DNA of 64,000 bases, from the NCBI GenBank assembly GCA_964030475.1, contig CAXIPT010000012.1:668123-732122 (forward strand), in the 5' to 3' direction. Below are positions 1 through 10,769 of the stretch, piece by piece. Numbering within the stretch: position 1 is the stretch's first letter; each line of letters opens with the position of its first letter. Source of the stretch: Tethya wilhelma (taxonomy: Eukaryota > Porifera > Demospongiae > Tethyida > Tethyidae). Made by a program: the position numbers and the translations under genes. The notes beneath the pieces are model-generated. The model was not told where the DNA came from and searched no databases. It worked only from the letters and a program-made list of their open reading frames with translations.

Positions 1-106
1 AGCACTCAACATGAAAATAATTAAGTCTTATAATTAAGAGTACATAAACCCTTGGTGCACATGTGCTGCAAAGGGTTATGGTAGTCGTGTGTGTGTGTGT
101 GTGTGN

Positions 107-171
<65 letters not shown>

Positions 172-1209
172 CCAACTATATCTCAAGAAGGGCAGCTCCA
201 GTCTTCAAAAGCGGCCTACCAATTAAGGTAAAATAATTGAAAATTACACGAAGCATTTTACACAAACCTGTAGTTCCTGAGATCTGAAGCTTTTCAGCCT
301 CTCTGAGCGCAAAGCTTCGTGGCCACACCTGCTAATCATGTCTATTTGTTTGTGTACATTATTTAGAATTGACTACAAGACCAGGAATGTTTCTCTTGAC
401 ACAGTTGACACAAAGAGCTGAGGGGCTGCTGATTTACTTAGGTACTAAATTAGCGAGCAATAACACTCTATATACTCTTCTTGAGCATGCTGTTTTGGAA
501 TATTGCAAGCAATTTTTTGTTGAAACTCAGTTGTCCATGAAAGGTAGTCTGGTTTAGTCACATCACTGTTCCAGAGCTATACCTTGCAAACAAAGATAGC
601 TAATCAGCTCATCACTAGTGACCATATTCTATATAGCCTATCGTATGTTTGGTGTCCTCAAGCTCACCATTCATGACTACTGCATCAGTGGTAGCTATCA
701 GTGAGCAGATTTAGCTACCCAGCATGTGTCATTGTGACCATGTATCATCGATCATAAACTGCATATTGCTATCGCACCAAGGGTTAGGCACCTTGGTGCC
801 CTTTCATTATTACATGTATGCAGCCCAAAGGGAAAAAAATCTGCATGTACTCTAGCTACAACAGATATTCAATCTAATTAAAACCCATTGACCGATATAA
901 TTATGACCCAATAAGTTTGCTTGGTATTCAAAAAATTTAAGTTTGATGTCAGTAGAACCCTGAATGTTCCATATTGCATGTGCTAGCAGGTAACTAAATC
1001 ATCGGGCTATATAATACCATATAGCAGGAAAGTTTTAATTGCAGATGTCTCTGGTCAAACATTTTTTGTGTTTTATAACTTTTGCAGATAAGTTGTTGTT
1101 GATTTATTATGATTGTGTGATTGTAGAGAGGGACTAAAATGGTAATTAATAGTGCTAATGCTGCATGATTCACTTATTGTGAAGTGGAGTGAACTCCAAG
1201 CCTCATCCA
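1..1209. other. Non-coding stretch with GT microsatellite
   Basis: No convincing gene. It holds an almost pure GT dinucleotide tract at about 87-170, interrupted by an N at 105, and then AT-rich DNA. The short open frames here lack domains, codon bias or splice context. A sequence at about 737-812, ending in a small palindrome (caccttggtg), recurs at about 1463-1540. Confidence 0.6.
87..170. repeat. (GT)n microsatellite
   Basis: About 84 bases of uninterrupted GT dinucleotides apart from one ambiguous base at 105. Its length is likely polymorphic and assembly-sensitive. Confidence 0.95.
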
Positions 1210-1540
1210 TGAAGTTCTTTTGGAGTGTGAAGTCAGGTCAATTCCAGGACAGAAACTGGTATCTGTCATGTTTTACTTGCCTCCATGGCTTAAAATTTGG
1301 CGAATCCGCATAATAGCACAATTGGTGATTTTAAATTTGGCGATTTAGCTCTGCAGGCTGCATTGCTTATATGCACGCATGTGCCAAATTTAATTCTCGC
1401 CAAATTCATGCACCCACTATACGGTATGGTATGTTGGATAGCAGATTTACCTAGCATGCAAATATGCACCATCGATCATCTACTGCACATTGCTATGGCA
1501 CCGAGGGTTAGGCACCTTGGTGCCTTTTCATTAATTTTCA
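737..1540. repeat. Pair of direct repeats ending in GGTTAGGCACCTTGGTGCC
   Basis: Positions about 737-812 and 1463-1540 share an ordered run of similar sequence (atcgatcat, ctgca, attgctat, then ggttaggcaccttggtgcc and a T-rich end). Related palindromic words recur near 49890-49925 and 57025-57060. This looks like a short dispersed non-coding repeat; no coding potential is seen. Confidence 0.6.
1210..1287 (-). pseudogene. Degraded fragment of the secreted Cys-rich family
   Basis: About 75 bases resemble the plus-strand text of the intact paralogues at 13740-13830, in the same order: ttggagtgtgaagtcagg, then tccagg, acag, ctggtatc, tcatg, and ttgcctccat. In the intact proteins this stretch encodes the part from the TSHSKR segment back to the GW..VVFINM segment. 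Small deletions break the frame. Further along, a word matching another part of the gene (atcagtggtccaata, about 2232) suggests more of the old copy lies beyond the MITE. A pseudogene relic of the array 12-16 kb away. Confidence 0.7.
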
Positions 1541-1553
1541 TTTAATCAGTGGT

Positions 1554-2231
1554 ATATGGGGTGTCCAACATCAAATTTCAAGAGTAGCAAATTGAAGTCA
1601 TTGCTAGTTATTTGTGTAGACCTACTATAGGTCAACTGAAAAATATATCTGGTTTGATGCAATCACGCATTGTTTTCCTTTGCAAGGCATTTCACTAAAA
1701 ACACAAATTCGCAAATAATGGTCACGTGACCAAAATGCCATACTAGGTCCACTACAATAGCAAATTTGGTGAGGCTTGGCTGTAAGCAATGTTCTAGGAC
1801 TATGTTATCTTTTTATGAGTGTTTGCAAGATTCTTACTGCTTGTGACAAATGTGGCAATAGCACGCGGTGTATACGTGCATGCGTATATATGCAGAGGAG
1901 GTACGACACGAGTGCGCCTTTGCTGAGCTGGCTATAGTGGACGCACGTGATCAATTGTCATTATGAAGTATTACGGTCACATGATTGGAATGCAATTAAC
2001 AGACTTGCCAGCTCAGCAAAGGCGCACTCGTGTCGTACCTCCTCTGGTACATAAGCGTACTATATTCTGGTCACGTGACCATTATTTGCGAATTTAAAAG
2101 GCCTCGTAAAGGAAAAGAATGCATGATTACATCAAACCATATATATTTTTCAGTTGGCCTATAGTAGGTCTACACAAATAACTAGCAATGACTTCAATTT
2201 GCTACTCTTGAAATTTGACGTTGGACACCCT
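1554..2231. mobile_element. Long-TIR MITE (fold-back), flanked by a 9-bp direct repeat
   Basis: The ends are long inverted repeats: about 1558-1735 reads as the reverse complement of about 2070-2230, starting gggtgtccaac and ending gttggacaccc. An inner inverted pair, about 1894-1933 and 2008-2046 (gaggaggtacgacacgag), makes nearly the whole element a hairpin. ATCAGTGGT occurs directly outside both ends (1545-1553 and 2232-2240), which fits a 9-bp target duplication. Long TIRs with a 9-bp duplication suggest a Mutator-like non-autonomous element (inference). It has no coding capacity. Confidence 0.8.
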
Positions 2232-2358
2232 ATCAGTGGTCCAATACTACAATTATATAGCAGGATATTTTCACGATTTTTGCAGCACCAGTCATGCACA
2301 ATCTGATCACGAAAAAAAAAGAACTGTAAAACTTTAAACATGTGCACTTGTAATAATG

Positions 2359-2582
2359 ACAAGTAGTAAAAATTTCATAAAAATAAGCAGAATAGGAATG
2401 GGCAGTGCTGTAAAAAGCAACAAGGTAAGTCTTTGAATTTCGGCACTGCATATTCTGGATCAAAAATAAATCAAAAATGAAGTAGTCATGTGCCGAAATT
2501 GAGACACGCCTTGTTCCAATGCTTTTTACCGCAGTGCCCACTCCTATACACTGATTGTTTTTTTGAAATTTTTACTGCTTGT
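2359..2582. mobile_element. MITE of the ACAAGT family
   Basis: A palindromic element starting acaagtagtaaaaatttc and ending in its complement (gaaatttttactgcttgt). Inside are the words aggaatgggcagtgctgtaa and, on the other arm, gccgaaatt and gcagtgcccactcct. The same family occurs at 34336-34667 and 39191-39522, and as a half element near 52945-53055. Non-coding. Confidence 0.75.
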
Positions 2583-4545
2583 TAAGATATGACATATCTT
2601 ACAATGATATCTTTGTGTTTTAACTCATTAACAAATGCTGTTAGCTATAGCATAAGCCTGACATACTGTACTGCTGGCGGCAGCAGTGACTCTTGAGAAC
2701 ACACTCTATCCCATATGATGCATTGCTTGAGATAGATCTAGACTTGGAAAATGAGGACAAACATTGACTTTTACTACCATGCTTGAATTACAATAATGTC
2801 ATGCACAGGCTGCCAAAAGCTGAGAAATAGGTGGCAAAGTATATATACTACAGTATTATGTTATAACACACACACTGCACACGCACACACACACACGCGC
2901 GCACACGCACACACACACACACGCACACACACATGCGCACACACACGCGCACACACATGCGCACACACACACACGCACACACACACGCACACACACGCAC
3001 ACACACACGCACACACACACACACACAACCATGCAGACCAGCAGCAAATTGACTCAAACAATGTTGCAAGTGAACACAGTAGTGCATACGTGTGTCCAGG
3101 AGTGTGTGTGTTTCCATGTAGCTCAGATTACATTAAATTCCTGGAGGGTGAGGAAGCACTTAGCTACAAAAACAACTTGTGGGAGTTTTCAAGACATTGG
3201 AATTGTAATTTTGAAATAAAAAATACAATGTATTATCTTCATAATTGCATGAGACAAAGAGTGAGGGAAGTGTTTCCTATAAAATTTCTGGCTCTACGCT
3301 AGTAGTAACAGCACCGATTAGATTACACTTGCATGCATGGTTTGCAGAGTGAGGAAAACTAATGTTATCTAACTATTATAAATTATAGTCAATAATTTTT
3401 TATATATCTAATAATGTTCGTACAAAAACTTGTGGGACAGACATTACTATACAAAAAAAACTTATAGAAAGTAATGTATTTCCTCACATAGCTGCAGGCA
3501 CGAACCTCATGCAAAGAGTCAGGGAATTGACTTAAAATGCACAAGAACTTGTAGAAAGGACATCGCAATGATTGCATGGAGTTGTAATAATCAGTATGTA
3601 TATGTAATCGCAATAATATTAATAATATTTTTCGTCTATAGCTACATGCATGATAGTAGCTAGCCCATGCTGTTTGCTCACTTATATACATTGTTGACTT
3701 ACTTACTTTGGAATCAACCTAAAGGTACATGGCTAAAATATGACATTGTGAAGCCAGAACCAACAGTATGTGTGACAGATAGACTCAAGTCAAGGTCCAG
3801 TGCATAGCTGCAAAAATATTACATTGGAAGAAGACATGAAATTCGAGGAAATGTTCAACTTTGAAAGTTTCCTATACTGCCTACAGCAACAGTATGTAGT
3901 GATTCATGCATGAGCTTTATAGTAGTTTCCATGGGGGAGTATCGTACAGATTGTGTATGACTGGGCTATAAATAAGATTGCTGTATTAAATCTATGAGGT
4001 ATGCAATAAACCTAGCTCACATTACACTTCTGGAAGGGAGGGAACTTTTACATACAAAAACACCCCAAAATACTTGTAGACATTATGCATTATACATGAC
4101 ATAATAATTTGGTGTGAACAGGATGAGCTACCAGGAAACTATTATGCATGCTTGCCTAGAATATAATTTTTGTGTAAACGATGGTTTACATGCAACACAC
4201 CCATGCATGTATTCGACGCAAAAATGTGTAATTGGTGTATAATAAATCTAGCTCACATTACACTTTTGAGAGGGAGGGAACTTTTAGGTACAAAAAAAAC
4301 TTGACAAGCTAGCCAATATGCATGCATTGATATATGACATAATAATTTTGGTGTAAACAGGATGAGCTATATACCATGAAAATGCATGCTTGTCTAGAAT
4401 TTTATAAGGAGTTTAGCTATAGTTCACATAGATAAGTAAGTTTATCACCAGCAGAAAGTTAGAACCTACAGCAGCTAAAAAAAAGATTATAGATTGATTC
4501 ACTAGGAATTAAGGTGTGATCAAATCAATTAAACTTCAAGCAACG
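2583..4545. other. Non-coding stretch with CA microsatellite and degenerate repeats
   Basis: No gene supported. A compound CA/CG-rich dinucleotide tract (about 2866-3027) creates long artificial open frames on both strands. Two related blocks, about 4006-4160 and 4241-4397, share the order ctagctcacattacactt, gagggagggaactttt, tacaaaaa, gacataataatt and ggatgagct, so they look like a degenerate direct duplication. A shorter relative lies near 11460-11560. Confidence 0.6.
2866..3027. repeat. Compound (CA)n microsatellite
   Basis: A long CA-rich tract with interspersed CG and TG dinucleotides. The open reading frames over it (runs of His/Thr/Ala or Val/Cys) are artefacts of the repeat. Confidence 0.95.
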
Positions 4546-5153
4546 TTAAGGTTACGGGGTACAAAGTGCAAAATCATGGATATGAATAATTTATGAGCAC
4601 AAAAAATCTACTAAAATTAGCAACAGAACTGTACGATCAAAACTCTTCCTGATTTAGAAGCACAGTAGCAGTCAGTTTGTTCTTGGAAAGTATAAAATCT
4701 AGTTTTCATAGCTGTTCTGTCGAGTGCTACAGTGAACTACGGCCAAAATAAATTTTCTGCGTCAGTTTTTTCCAAGCAACATGGCTGCGCTATCCAGAAC
4801 GCTGATTCGCAGAAAACCTACCTTGGTTTTGCAGGGCCTGACATCGAGATTTTCTTTCTACTTCAAATACGAAAAGTTTTATGGAGCTAAAAAGTGCGCC
4901 ATAGGCAGCTGTCAGCCAGTGTCAGGCAGCAAACTGCGGCGACCTGGATAGTTCAGTTGCTTCTTTTCGAGAAAACTCACTGTCTGGCCCTTCCCTGTTG
5001 ACAGAACGGTAAGATGACCGCCCATATCCGGTTTGATTTTTAGCCAGCTTTGCAAAAATTGACGCAAAAAATTATCTCTCTACTTCCGCATCTAAAATAA
5101 CTAGCTTGAACTGATTAGCATATTCATAAGCTAACTGTACCCCGTAACCTTAA
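4546..5153. mobile_element. TTAA-flanked MITE (piggyBac-like ends), copy 1
   Basis: Both ends are TTAA followed by an inverted repeat, ggttacggggtac on the left and gtaccccgtaacc on the right. A second, diverged copy with the same ends and length is at 43128-43734. TTAA duplication with short TIRs is characteristic of piggyBac-superfamily elements; with no ORF this is a non-autonomous member (inference). It ends about 100 bp before the first ATG of the large gene, so it may overlap that promoter. Confidence 0.8.
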
Positions 5154-5336
5154 CAGGTAAGCCACATGCGTGTAAATTAAAGATCAACAAAATAATTTTT
5201 AAATTATAATTCTTATATAATATTATAATAATATTATTGCAATAAAGTACATAGATCAATGCAGGGTTGTTTGGATACATTGGATAGTGTTGTTCTCAGA
5301 TTCTCTATAATAATCATGTGTGAAAGGGTCCATGCA

Positions 5337-8300
5337 ATGACCAATGTAGTGATTTCATTTTTAACATTGTTGGCACTCACATCTGCTGAGACCTACTATG
5401 CCACACCATCACCAAACACTCCATGTCCTGAAGAAGGTGTGCCTTGCTTCACTCTCTCCCAGTATGCTAACAAATTGAGAAACTACTTCACCTCCAACAC
5501 CACTCTTATCCTTCTACCTGGGAACCACAGCCTTGATTCAGTATTTTCTATTCAAAACATCTCATTTTTGACTATTACATCAGATTCTAATTCTTTCACT
5601 AACTCTGATGTATCAATTATCTGTGATGAATTTGCTAGTTTTACAATTAAGTCCATCAAAGCTGTCAGTGTGAGAAGACTAGCCCTCTCTGGGTGTGTGA
5701 AAAATAAAATTACGAGGGTTGAAGACTTCAAAATTGAAGATTGCACTTTGAATGGTCAGGGACAAAATGGAACTGGACTGAAACTAGACAAAGTGTCAAC
5801 TGCAAATCTTATTAGAAACACTTTCTTCTTTAATACTGAAAGTGCAATAATTGTCATCAACAGTCGATTGGGTACTAGGATTACAAATTGCATATTCCAA
5901 GACAACACTTCCACTAGATATCAAGGTGCTGCTGGTGGAGCAGTGTATGTTCACTCTTGTAAAAATGTCACTATAGTCAACAGTGCACTCTACAATAACA
6001 CTGTAGTTGCCACTGGAGAATATTATAATATTGCAAATGGTGGAGCAGTCTATGTTGAGTCAAGTTCTAATATCGCTATAGTCAACTGCACACTTAACAA
6101 CAACATTGTGACTGGAAGTTGGCATGGAATAGGTGGAGCTGTGAGTGTTCAATCAAGTTCTAACATCACTATAGTCAACAGCACAATCAACAGTAACACA
6201 GTGAATGTAGACAAGGTTGGATTGGGTAGAGCAGTGTATACTTACTCAAGTTCAAATATTACTATTGTCAATAGTGCACTCAATAATAACGCTGTGAATG
6301 GATATTTGTCTGGTAGAGGTGGAGCTGTTTCTGCTAGATCAACTTCAAATATTGCTATAGTCAACAGTACACTCAATGGCAACATTGCAACTGGAATAGT
6401 AGAAGGAATGGGTGGAGCAGTTATTCTAGACTCAAGTCCTAATATCACTATAGTCAGCAGTACAATCAACAGCAACACTGTGACTGCATATCAGTTTGGA
6501 GCAGCTGGTGGCGCAGTATGTGCTAACTCAAGTCCAAATATCACAATTGTCAAAAGTACACTCAACCACAACACAGTGAGGGGAAATTATTTTGTTTTTG
6601 GAGGAGCAGTATCCATCAACGCAAGTCAAAATATCACAATAATCAATAGTGCACTCAGCAGCAACACACTGACTGGAACAATTTATAATTTAACTTACAG
6701 TGTATATGGAGCAGCAGTGTCTGTTGAGTCAAGTAAAAATATCACAATTATTAACAATGCACTTAATAGTAACACTGTGAATGGAGGTAAAGAAGGATTA
6801 GGTGGAGCAGTGGCTATTTACTCCAGCCAAACTATCTCAATAGTTAATAGTATGCTCAAAAACAACACTATATCTGGAGATCACCAGGGAATAGGTGGAG
6901 CAGTGAGTATTGATGGTAGTGTAAATATCACAATAGTAAACTGTATACTCAATAACAACACAGTCAGAGTAACAGACAATTTGAATATTAGCGATTACTA
7001 TGGAAGGGGAGGAGCTGTGGTGGTCTCCTTTAGTCAAAAAATCACAATTATTAATTCCTTTCTTGACAGCAATACTGTGATTGGATCTGGTGGAGCAATG
7101 CATCTCTTTTTCTCAAGTTCCATCACTATAGTCAACAGTATGCTCAAAAACAATTATTGTATCATGAGTGGAGATGAAGATTCATACGGTGGAGCAATCT
7201 TTTTTGAATCGAGTATCGGTAGTGTTATCAAATGCACACTTAATAGTAACACTGTAATGGGAGATGCTGGAAAGGGTGGTGCAGTTTATGCTACAAACAG
7301 AGGTAAACTACTTTCAAATGTGTCAATAGTGAACTGTACTTTCAGTAACAACAAAGCAAACACAGGCTCAGTATTTTACTTTCTTAATACAACATTCAAC
7401 AGTAACAGTTTGCTGATTGTAAACAACATTGCCATTCAAGGTACAATATATGCCATTCTAAGTACATTACAGATTTCAGGCAATACCACACTGGCAAACA
7501 ATGCTGAATCTGTAGTTCTTCACTCTTGCAATGTGACATTCACAGGGTACACAATCATTATGAACTCTACATCTGAAGAGGGAGGAGCAATAAATACCTT
7601 TCAAAGTGAGATATTTGTACTGGATAGAATGGACCTCATGTACAACAGAGCTATACGAGGTGGGGCTATTGCAGTTACAGAGAGTAAATTTTATGTTTAT
7701 GGAGACATTACTATATCTCACAACACTGCATCAGAGTCTGGTGGTGGCATTTATGCCTACCAGAGTGAACTCAACTTTAACAAGCATCTCACAGTTGTAG
7801 GAAATGGTGCAGATATCAATGGTGGAGGCATTTATGCTATCAGTTCAACAATAAGATTAAATCAAAGATCTAAAACTTATGTTGTGGGTAATAGTGCTAT
7901 CAAAGGAGGTGGAATGAGTTTAGAGGGAAGTGCCAAAATCTATTCATTTAAACAGAAAGCGGAATGTAATGAACAATTGCCATATAATTCTTGCATTTGT
8001 AACTCATCAGCGTGGATATCATTTCATTTCATTAACAACACAGCTAATTATGGAGGAGCTGTATATGTGGCTGCAGTTTCTACTTCTTGTTATGCCACAT
8101 CATTCAGTAGGACTACCATCCCCAATGAATGCTTTATTCAAGGAATGTTCCCGAGCAATTTTTTTGAAAACTTACAAATATTCATAGAATACACTAAAGA
8201 TATACAGATAAATTATCGTAATACATATTTCACTGACAATTCAGCCACAATATCAGGAGATGCACTTTATGGTGGTCTACTAGACAGGTGTGGAGTGAGT

Positions 8301-10706
8301 CCTATTGCTGAAACAATTCAATACTATGGTCTTAGTGCTTCAATAAATACTATTTCCTATTTTGTCAACATCACAAACTTAGGAGAGAAAGACTTTGACT
8401 CAAACAAAACAATATCATCTGATCCAGTTCGTGTATGTTTCTGTAAAGACAACCAACCAGACTGCAGTTACCATCCTCAGCCAAAATATGTTAGAAAAGG
8501 ACAAACATTTACAGTGACACTTGTTGCAGTCGACCATATCAACAACTCTCTAGCTAACAGTACAACTGGTGTGCCTAAAATACAAGCATATGTATCACAA
8601 GATGCTAAACTTGGTGAGGGACAATCTATTCAAGAGACTAACGGAGATGGTAGTTGTACTGATTTGGTCTACAGTATTCTCTCTCCTCACAACACTGAGG
8701 AGCTTCATCTCTATGCTGATGGTCCATGCAAAGATTCTGGAATATCCATAGCAAATCTCACTATAATTTTTTCACCATGCCCGATTGGGTTCAAAGACAA
8801 TGGTTTAGGTTGTGAATGTGACCCCATAATCTATCCTGAGTACATTTCCAACTGTTCCATTGATACAGAAACAGTCCTAAGAAAAGACAATGTTTGGTTT
8901 GCTTATTTTAATACAACTGATCACCAAGGCTATGTACTACACAAATACTGTCCTTTTGACTACTGCCATCCAATAGAAGAAAAGGTATTAATTAATTTAA
9001 ATATTGAAAATGGTGCTAATGAACTTTGCATGTTTAATCGCTCAGGAAAGCTCTATGGATCTTGTAAGGATGGTCTCAGTCTCGCTCTTGGTACTACACG
9101 TTGTATGCCATGTTCTAACAACTGGCTTGCACTGTTCATTGCCTTTGCTCTAGCTGGAGTAGCACTAGTTGCTTTTATTCTTAAAGTAAACTTTGTGGTA
9201 GCGGAAGGAACATTTAATGCTTTAATCTTATATGCCAACATCTTTGCTGCAAATAGTGCCATATTTGTTCCACATAATGACACAAAGGTACTCTCTGTCT
9301 TCATAGCATGGATCAATCTAGACTTTGGATTTGAAACCTGCTTATTTGATGGAATGGATGACTATATCAAAACCTGGTTACAACTTGCATTTCCACTCTA
9401 TGTAATTTTCCTGGTTGTTGCTATTATCGTCATCAGTGACCATTCTACAAAGTTTGCAATGCTCTTTGTTGGAAAGAACCCAATAGCAACACTGGCTACT
9501 CTTATTTTACTCTCCTATACAAAGCTCCTTCGTACAATCATTGCTGCATTGCAATTTACAACACTCCAGTATACTGATGGTTCAACTGAAGTGGTATGGT
9601 TGGTGGATGCTAACATTCTATACCTCAGTCCAAAGCATATCCCTCTCTTCCTCACAGCTCTTCTCATTCTCATAGTTGGAACAACATTCACACTCATACT
9701 CTTTGCTTGGCAGTGGCTTGTGTATTGTCCTAACAGAGGACCACTAAGATGGATCATTAGCAATGGTAAATTTATTGCTTTCATTGATGCCTATCACCAT
9801 CCTTACCACAAAAACCATCGTTATTGGATTGGACTGCTATTCTTGGTTCGAGTCGTCTTGTATCTTGTATCAGCTGTGAATGTTCTTGGAGATCCAAGAG
9901 TCAATCTTCTCAGCATAGTTATAGTAATCACTTGCATTCTTACTTTTCAAATCTTTATAATGCAGTGGAAGGGTAACTCTATACACAAAAAGAAACACAA
10001 CAATGTGCTTGACATAATAGCTCTCTTGAACCTCATCGCACTATCAGTTGCTACCTGGTTCATTGATGAAACTTTGAACCAGTCAGTAGTTGCTTATATT
10101 TCAACTGGCATTGCCTTTGCTACATTTCTAGTTATCCTTACATACCATGTGAAATGTTTTGTTCTAAAGGAGATGTTTGAAAAGATGAAGCTTAAATTTC
10201 ACAAATTTGTTGGAGTGAACAGAGAAATCCATACTGATAATACAATATCTCCTCCGTGTCATCCTTATAAGGATTCAATTGCTGACTATGAGACTGAAGT
10301 CAATGGCCTACCAGAACCCTTGGACACCATTAATACACCCGAAGAACAACACTACATTGAATCAATTGAAGTGTTGGTTACTGAGACAGAATCATGCAGA
10401 AACAATAGCATAAATGATGCTTTACAGCCACTCCAAAATCAAATACATGCTCAAAGCACCCCAACAACAACAAAAAATTTGATTATGCTAGCTGACTCTG
10501 AATCTCCTGATAGAGATTTGATTGACGAAGAAGCAAGCTGCTACCCATCTCTAACTACAAAGATTCCTCCACCTCACGCTTTTCCGATCAAAAATCCCAA
10601 AATGAAAATCGAATTGCCTGCCTTAGCATCTGAGCATCAATGGTCTACTAGCCAGGAAGAAGACTACCAGTCAGAGGATGATGAATACACTCCTCTACTG
10701 CGGTAA
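5337..10706 (+). CDS. Large beta-helix cell-surface protein with polytopic membrane domain
   Basis: A single open frame of up to 1815 codons from 5259. I prefer the Met at 5337 because it is followed at once by a signal-peptide-like segment (TNVVISFLTLLALTSA); the frame upstream lacks that. Numbering from 5259, residues about 225-690 hold about 15 repeats of roughly 32 residues of the type GGAV....S.NITIVN...NNNTV, followed by looser GGAI/GGGI repeats to about 935. This is the pattern of a right-handed parallel beta-helix, as in Pmp/pectin-lyase-like proteins. N-glycosylation sites are very frequent. A Cys-rich segment (about 1165-1285) precedes about eight or nine hydrophobic helices (about 1285-1635) and a hydrophilic tail of about 175 residues ending YTPLLR. 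Likely a plasma-membrane protein with an adhesive or sensory ectodomain; function unknown. The final codons (CGGTAA) also read as a splice donor, so a further exon cannot be excluded. Confidence 0.85.
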   Translation: MTNVVISFLTLLALTSAETYYATPSPNTPCPEEGVPCFTLSQYANKLRNYFTSNTTLILLPGNHSLDSVFSIQNISFLTITSDSNSFTNSDVSIICDEFASFTIKSIKAVSVRRLALSGCVKNKITRVEDFKIEDCTLNGQGQNGTGLKLDKVSTANLIRNTFFFNTESAIIVINSRLGTRITNCIFQDNTSTRYQGAAGGAVYVHSCKNVTIVNSALYNNTVVATGEYYNIANGGAVYVESSSNIAIVNCTLNNNIVTGSWHGIGGAVSVQSSSNITIVNSTINSNTVNVDKVGLGRAVYTYSSSNITIVNSALNNNAVNGYLSGRGGAVSARSTSNIAIVNSTLNGNIATGIVEGMGGAVILDSSPNITIVSSTINSNTVTAYQFGAAGGAVCANSSPNITIVKSTLNHNTVRGNYFVFGGAVSINASQNITIINSALSSNTLTGTIYNLTYSVYGAAVSVESSKNITIINNALNSNTVNGGKEGLGGAVAIYSSQTISIVNSMLKNNTISGDHQGIGGAVSIDGSVNITIVNCILNNNTVRVTDNLNISDYYGRGGAVVVSFSQKITIINSFLDSNTVIGSGGAMHLFFSSSITIVNSMLKNNYCIMSGDEDSYGGAIFFESSIGSVIKCTLNSNTVMGDAGKGGAVYATNRGKLLSNVSIVNCTFSNNKANTGSVFYFLNTTFNSNSLLIVNNIAIQGTIYAILSTLQISGNTTLANNAESVVLHSCNVTFTGYTIIMNSTSEEGGAINTFQSEIFVLDRMDLMYNRAIRGGAIAVTESKFYVYGDITISHNTASESGGGIYAYQSELNFNKHLTVVGNGADINGGGIYAISSTIRLNQRSKTYVVGNSAIKGGGMSLEGSAKIYSFKQKAECNEQLPYNSCICNSSAWISFHFINNTANYGGAVYVAAVSTSCYATSFSRTTIPNECFIQGMFPSNFFENLQIFIEYTKDIQINYRNTYFTDNSATISGDALYGGLLDRCGVSPIAETIQYYGLSASINTISYFVNITNLGEKDFDSNKTISSDPVRVCFCKDNQPDCSYHPQPKYVRKGQTFTVTLVAVDHINNSLANSTTGVPKIQAYVSQDAKLGEGQSIQETNGDGSCTDLVYSILSPHNTEELHLYADGPCKDSGISIANLTIIFSPCPIGFKDNGLGCECDPIIYPEYISNCSIDTETVLRKDNVWFAYFNTTDHQGYVLHKYCPFDYCHPIEEKVLINLNIENGANELCMFNRSGKLYGSCKDGLSLALGTTRCMPCSNNWLALFIAFALAGVALVAFILKVNFVVAEGTFNALILYANIFAANSAIFVPHNDTKVLSVFIAWINLDFGFETCLFDGMDDYIKTWLQLAFPLYVIFLVVAIIVISDHSTKFAMLFVGKNPIATLATLILLSYTKLLRTIIAALQFTTLQYTDGSTEVVWLVDANILYLSPKHIPLFLTALLILIVGTTFTLILFAWQWLVYCPNRGPLRWIISNGKFIAFIDAYHHPYHKNHRYWIGLLFLVRVVLYLVSAVNVLGDPRVNLLSIVIVITCILTFQIFIMQWKGNSIHKKKHNNVLDIIALLNLIALSVATWFIDETLNQSVVAYISTGIAFATFLVILTYHVKCFVLKEMFEKMKLKFHKFVGVNREIHTDNTISPPCHPYKDSIADYETEVNGLPEPLDTINTPEEQHYIESIEVLVTETESCRNNSINDALQPLQNQIHAQSTPTTTKNLIMLADSESPDRDLIDEEASCYPSLTTKIPPPHAFPIKNPKMKIELPALASEHQWSTSQEEDYQSEDDEYTPLLR

Positions 10707-10763
10707 GATCAATTTGAATGATGCATTTACAAAACAAACGAACAAAGGAGAACTTTATTCACC

Positions 10764-10769
10764 AATAAA
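10764..10769 (+). terminator. Candidate polyadenylation signal
   Basis: AATAAA about 58 bases after the stop codon of the large beta-helix gene, in AT-rich DNA. Suitably placed, but the hexamer is frequent in such sequence. Confidence 0.4.

Noticed and set aside
87..170. Possible CRISPR or functional repeat array
   Set aside because: Simple GT dinucleotides without spacer structure; the other tandem tracts in the window are likewise simple microsatellites.
2796..3302. Open frames of His/Thr/Ala or Val/Cys across the CA tract
   Set aside because: Frames on several phases and both strands are open only because a dinucleotide repeat has no stops; no domain, start context or splice signal.
6242..7103. 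Minus-strand frames inside the large gene
   Set aside because: Shadows of the Asn/Ser/Val-rich tandem repeats; no independent evidence.
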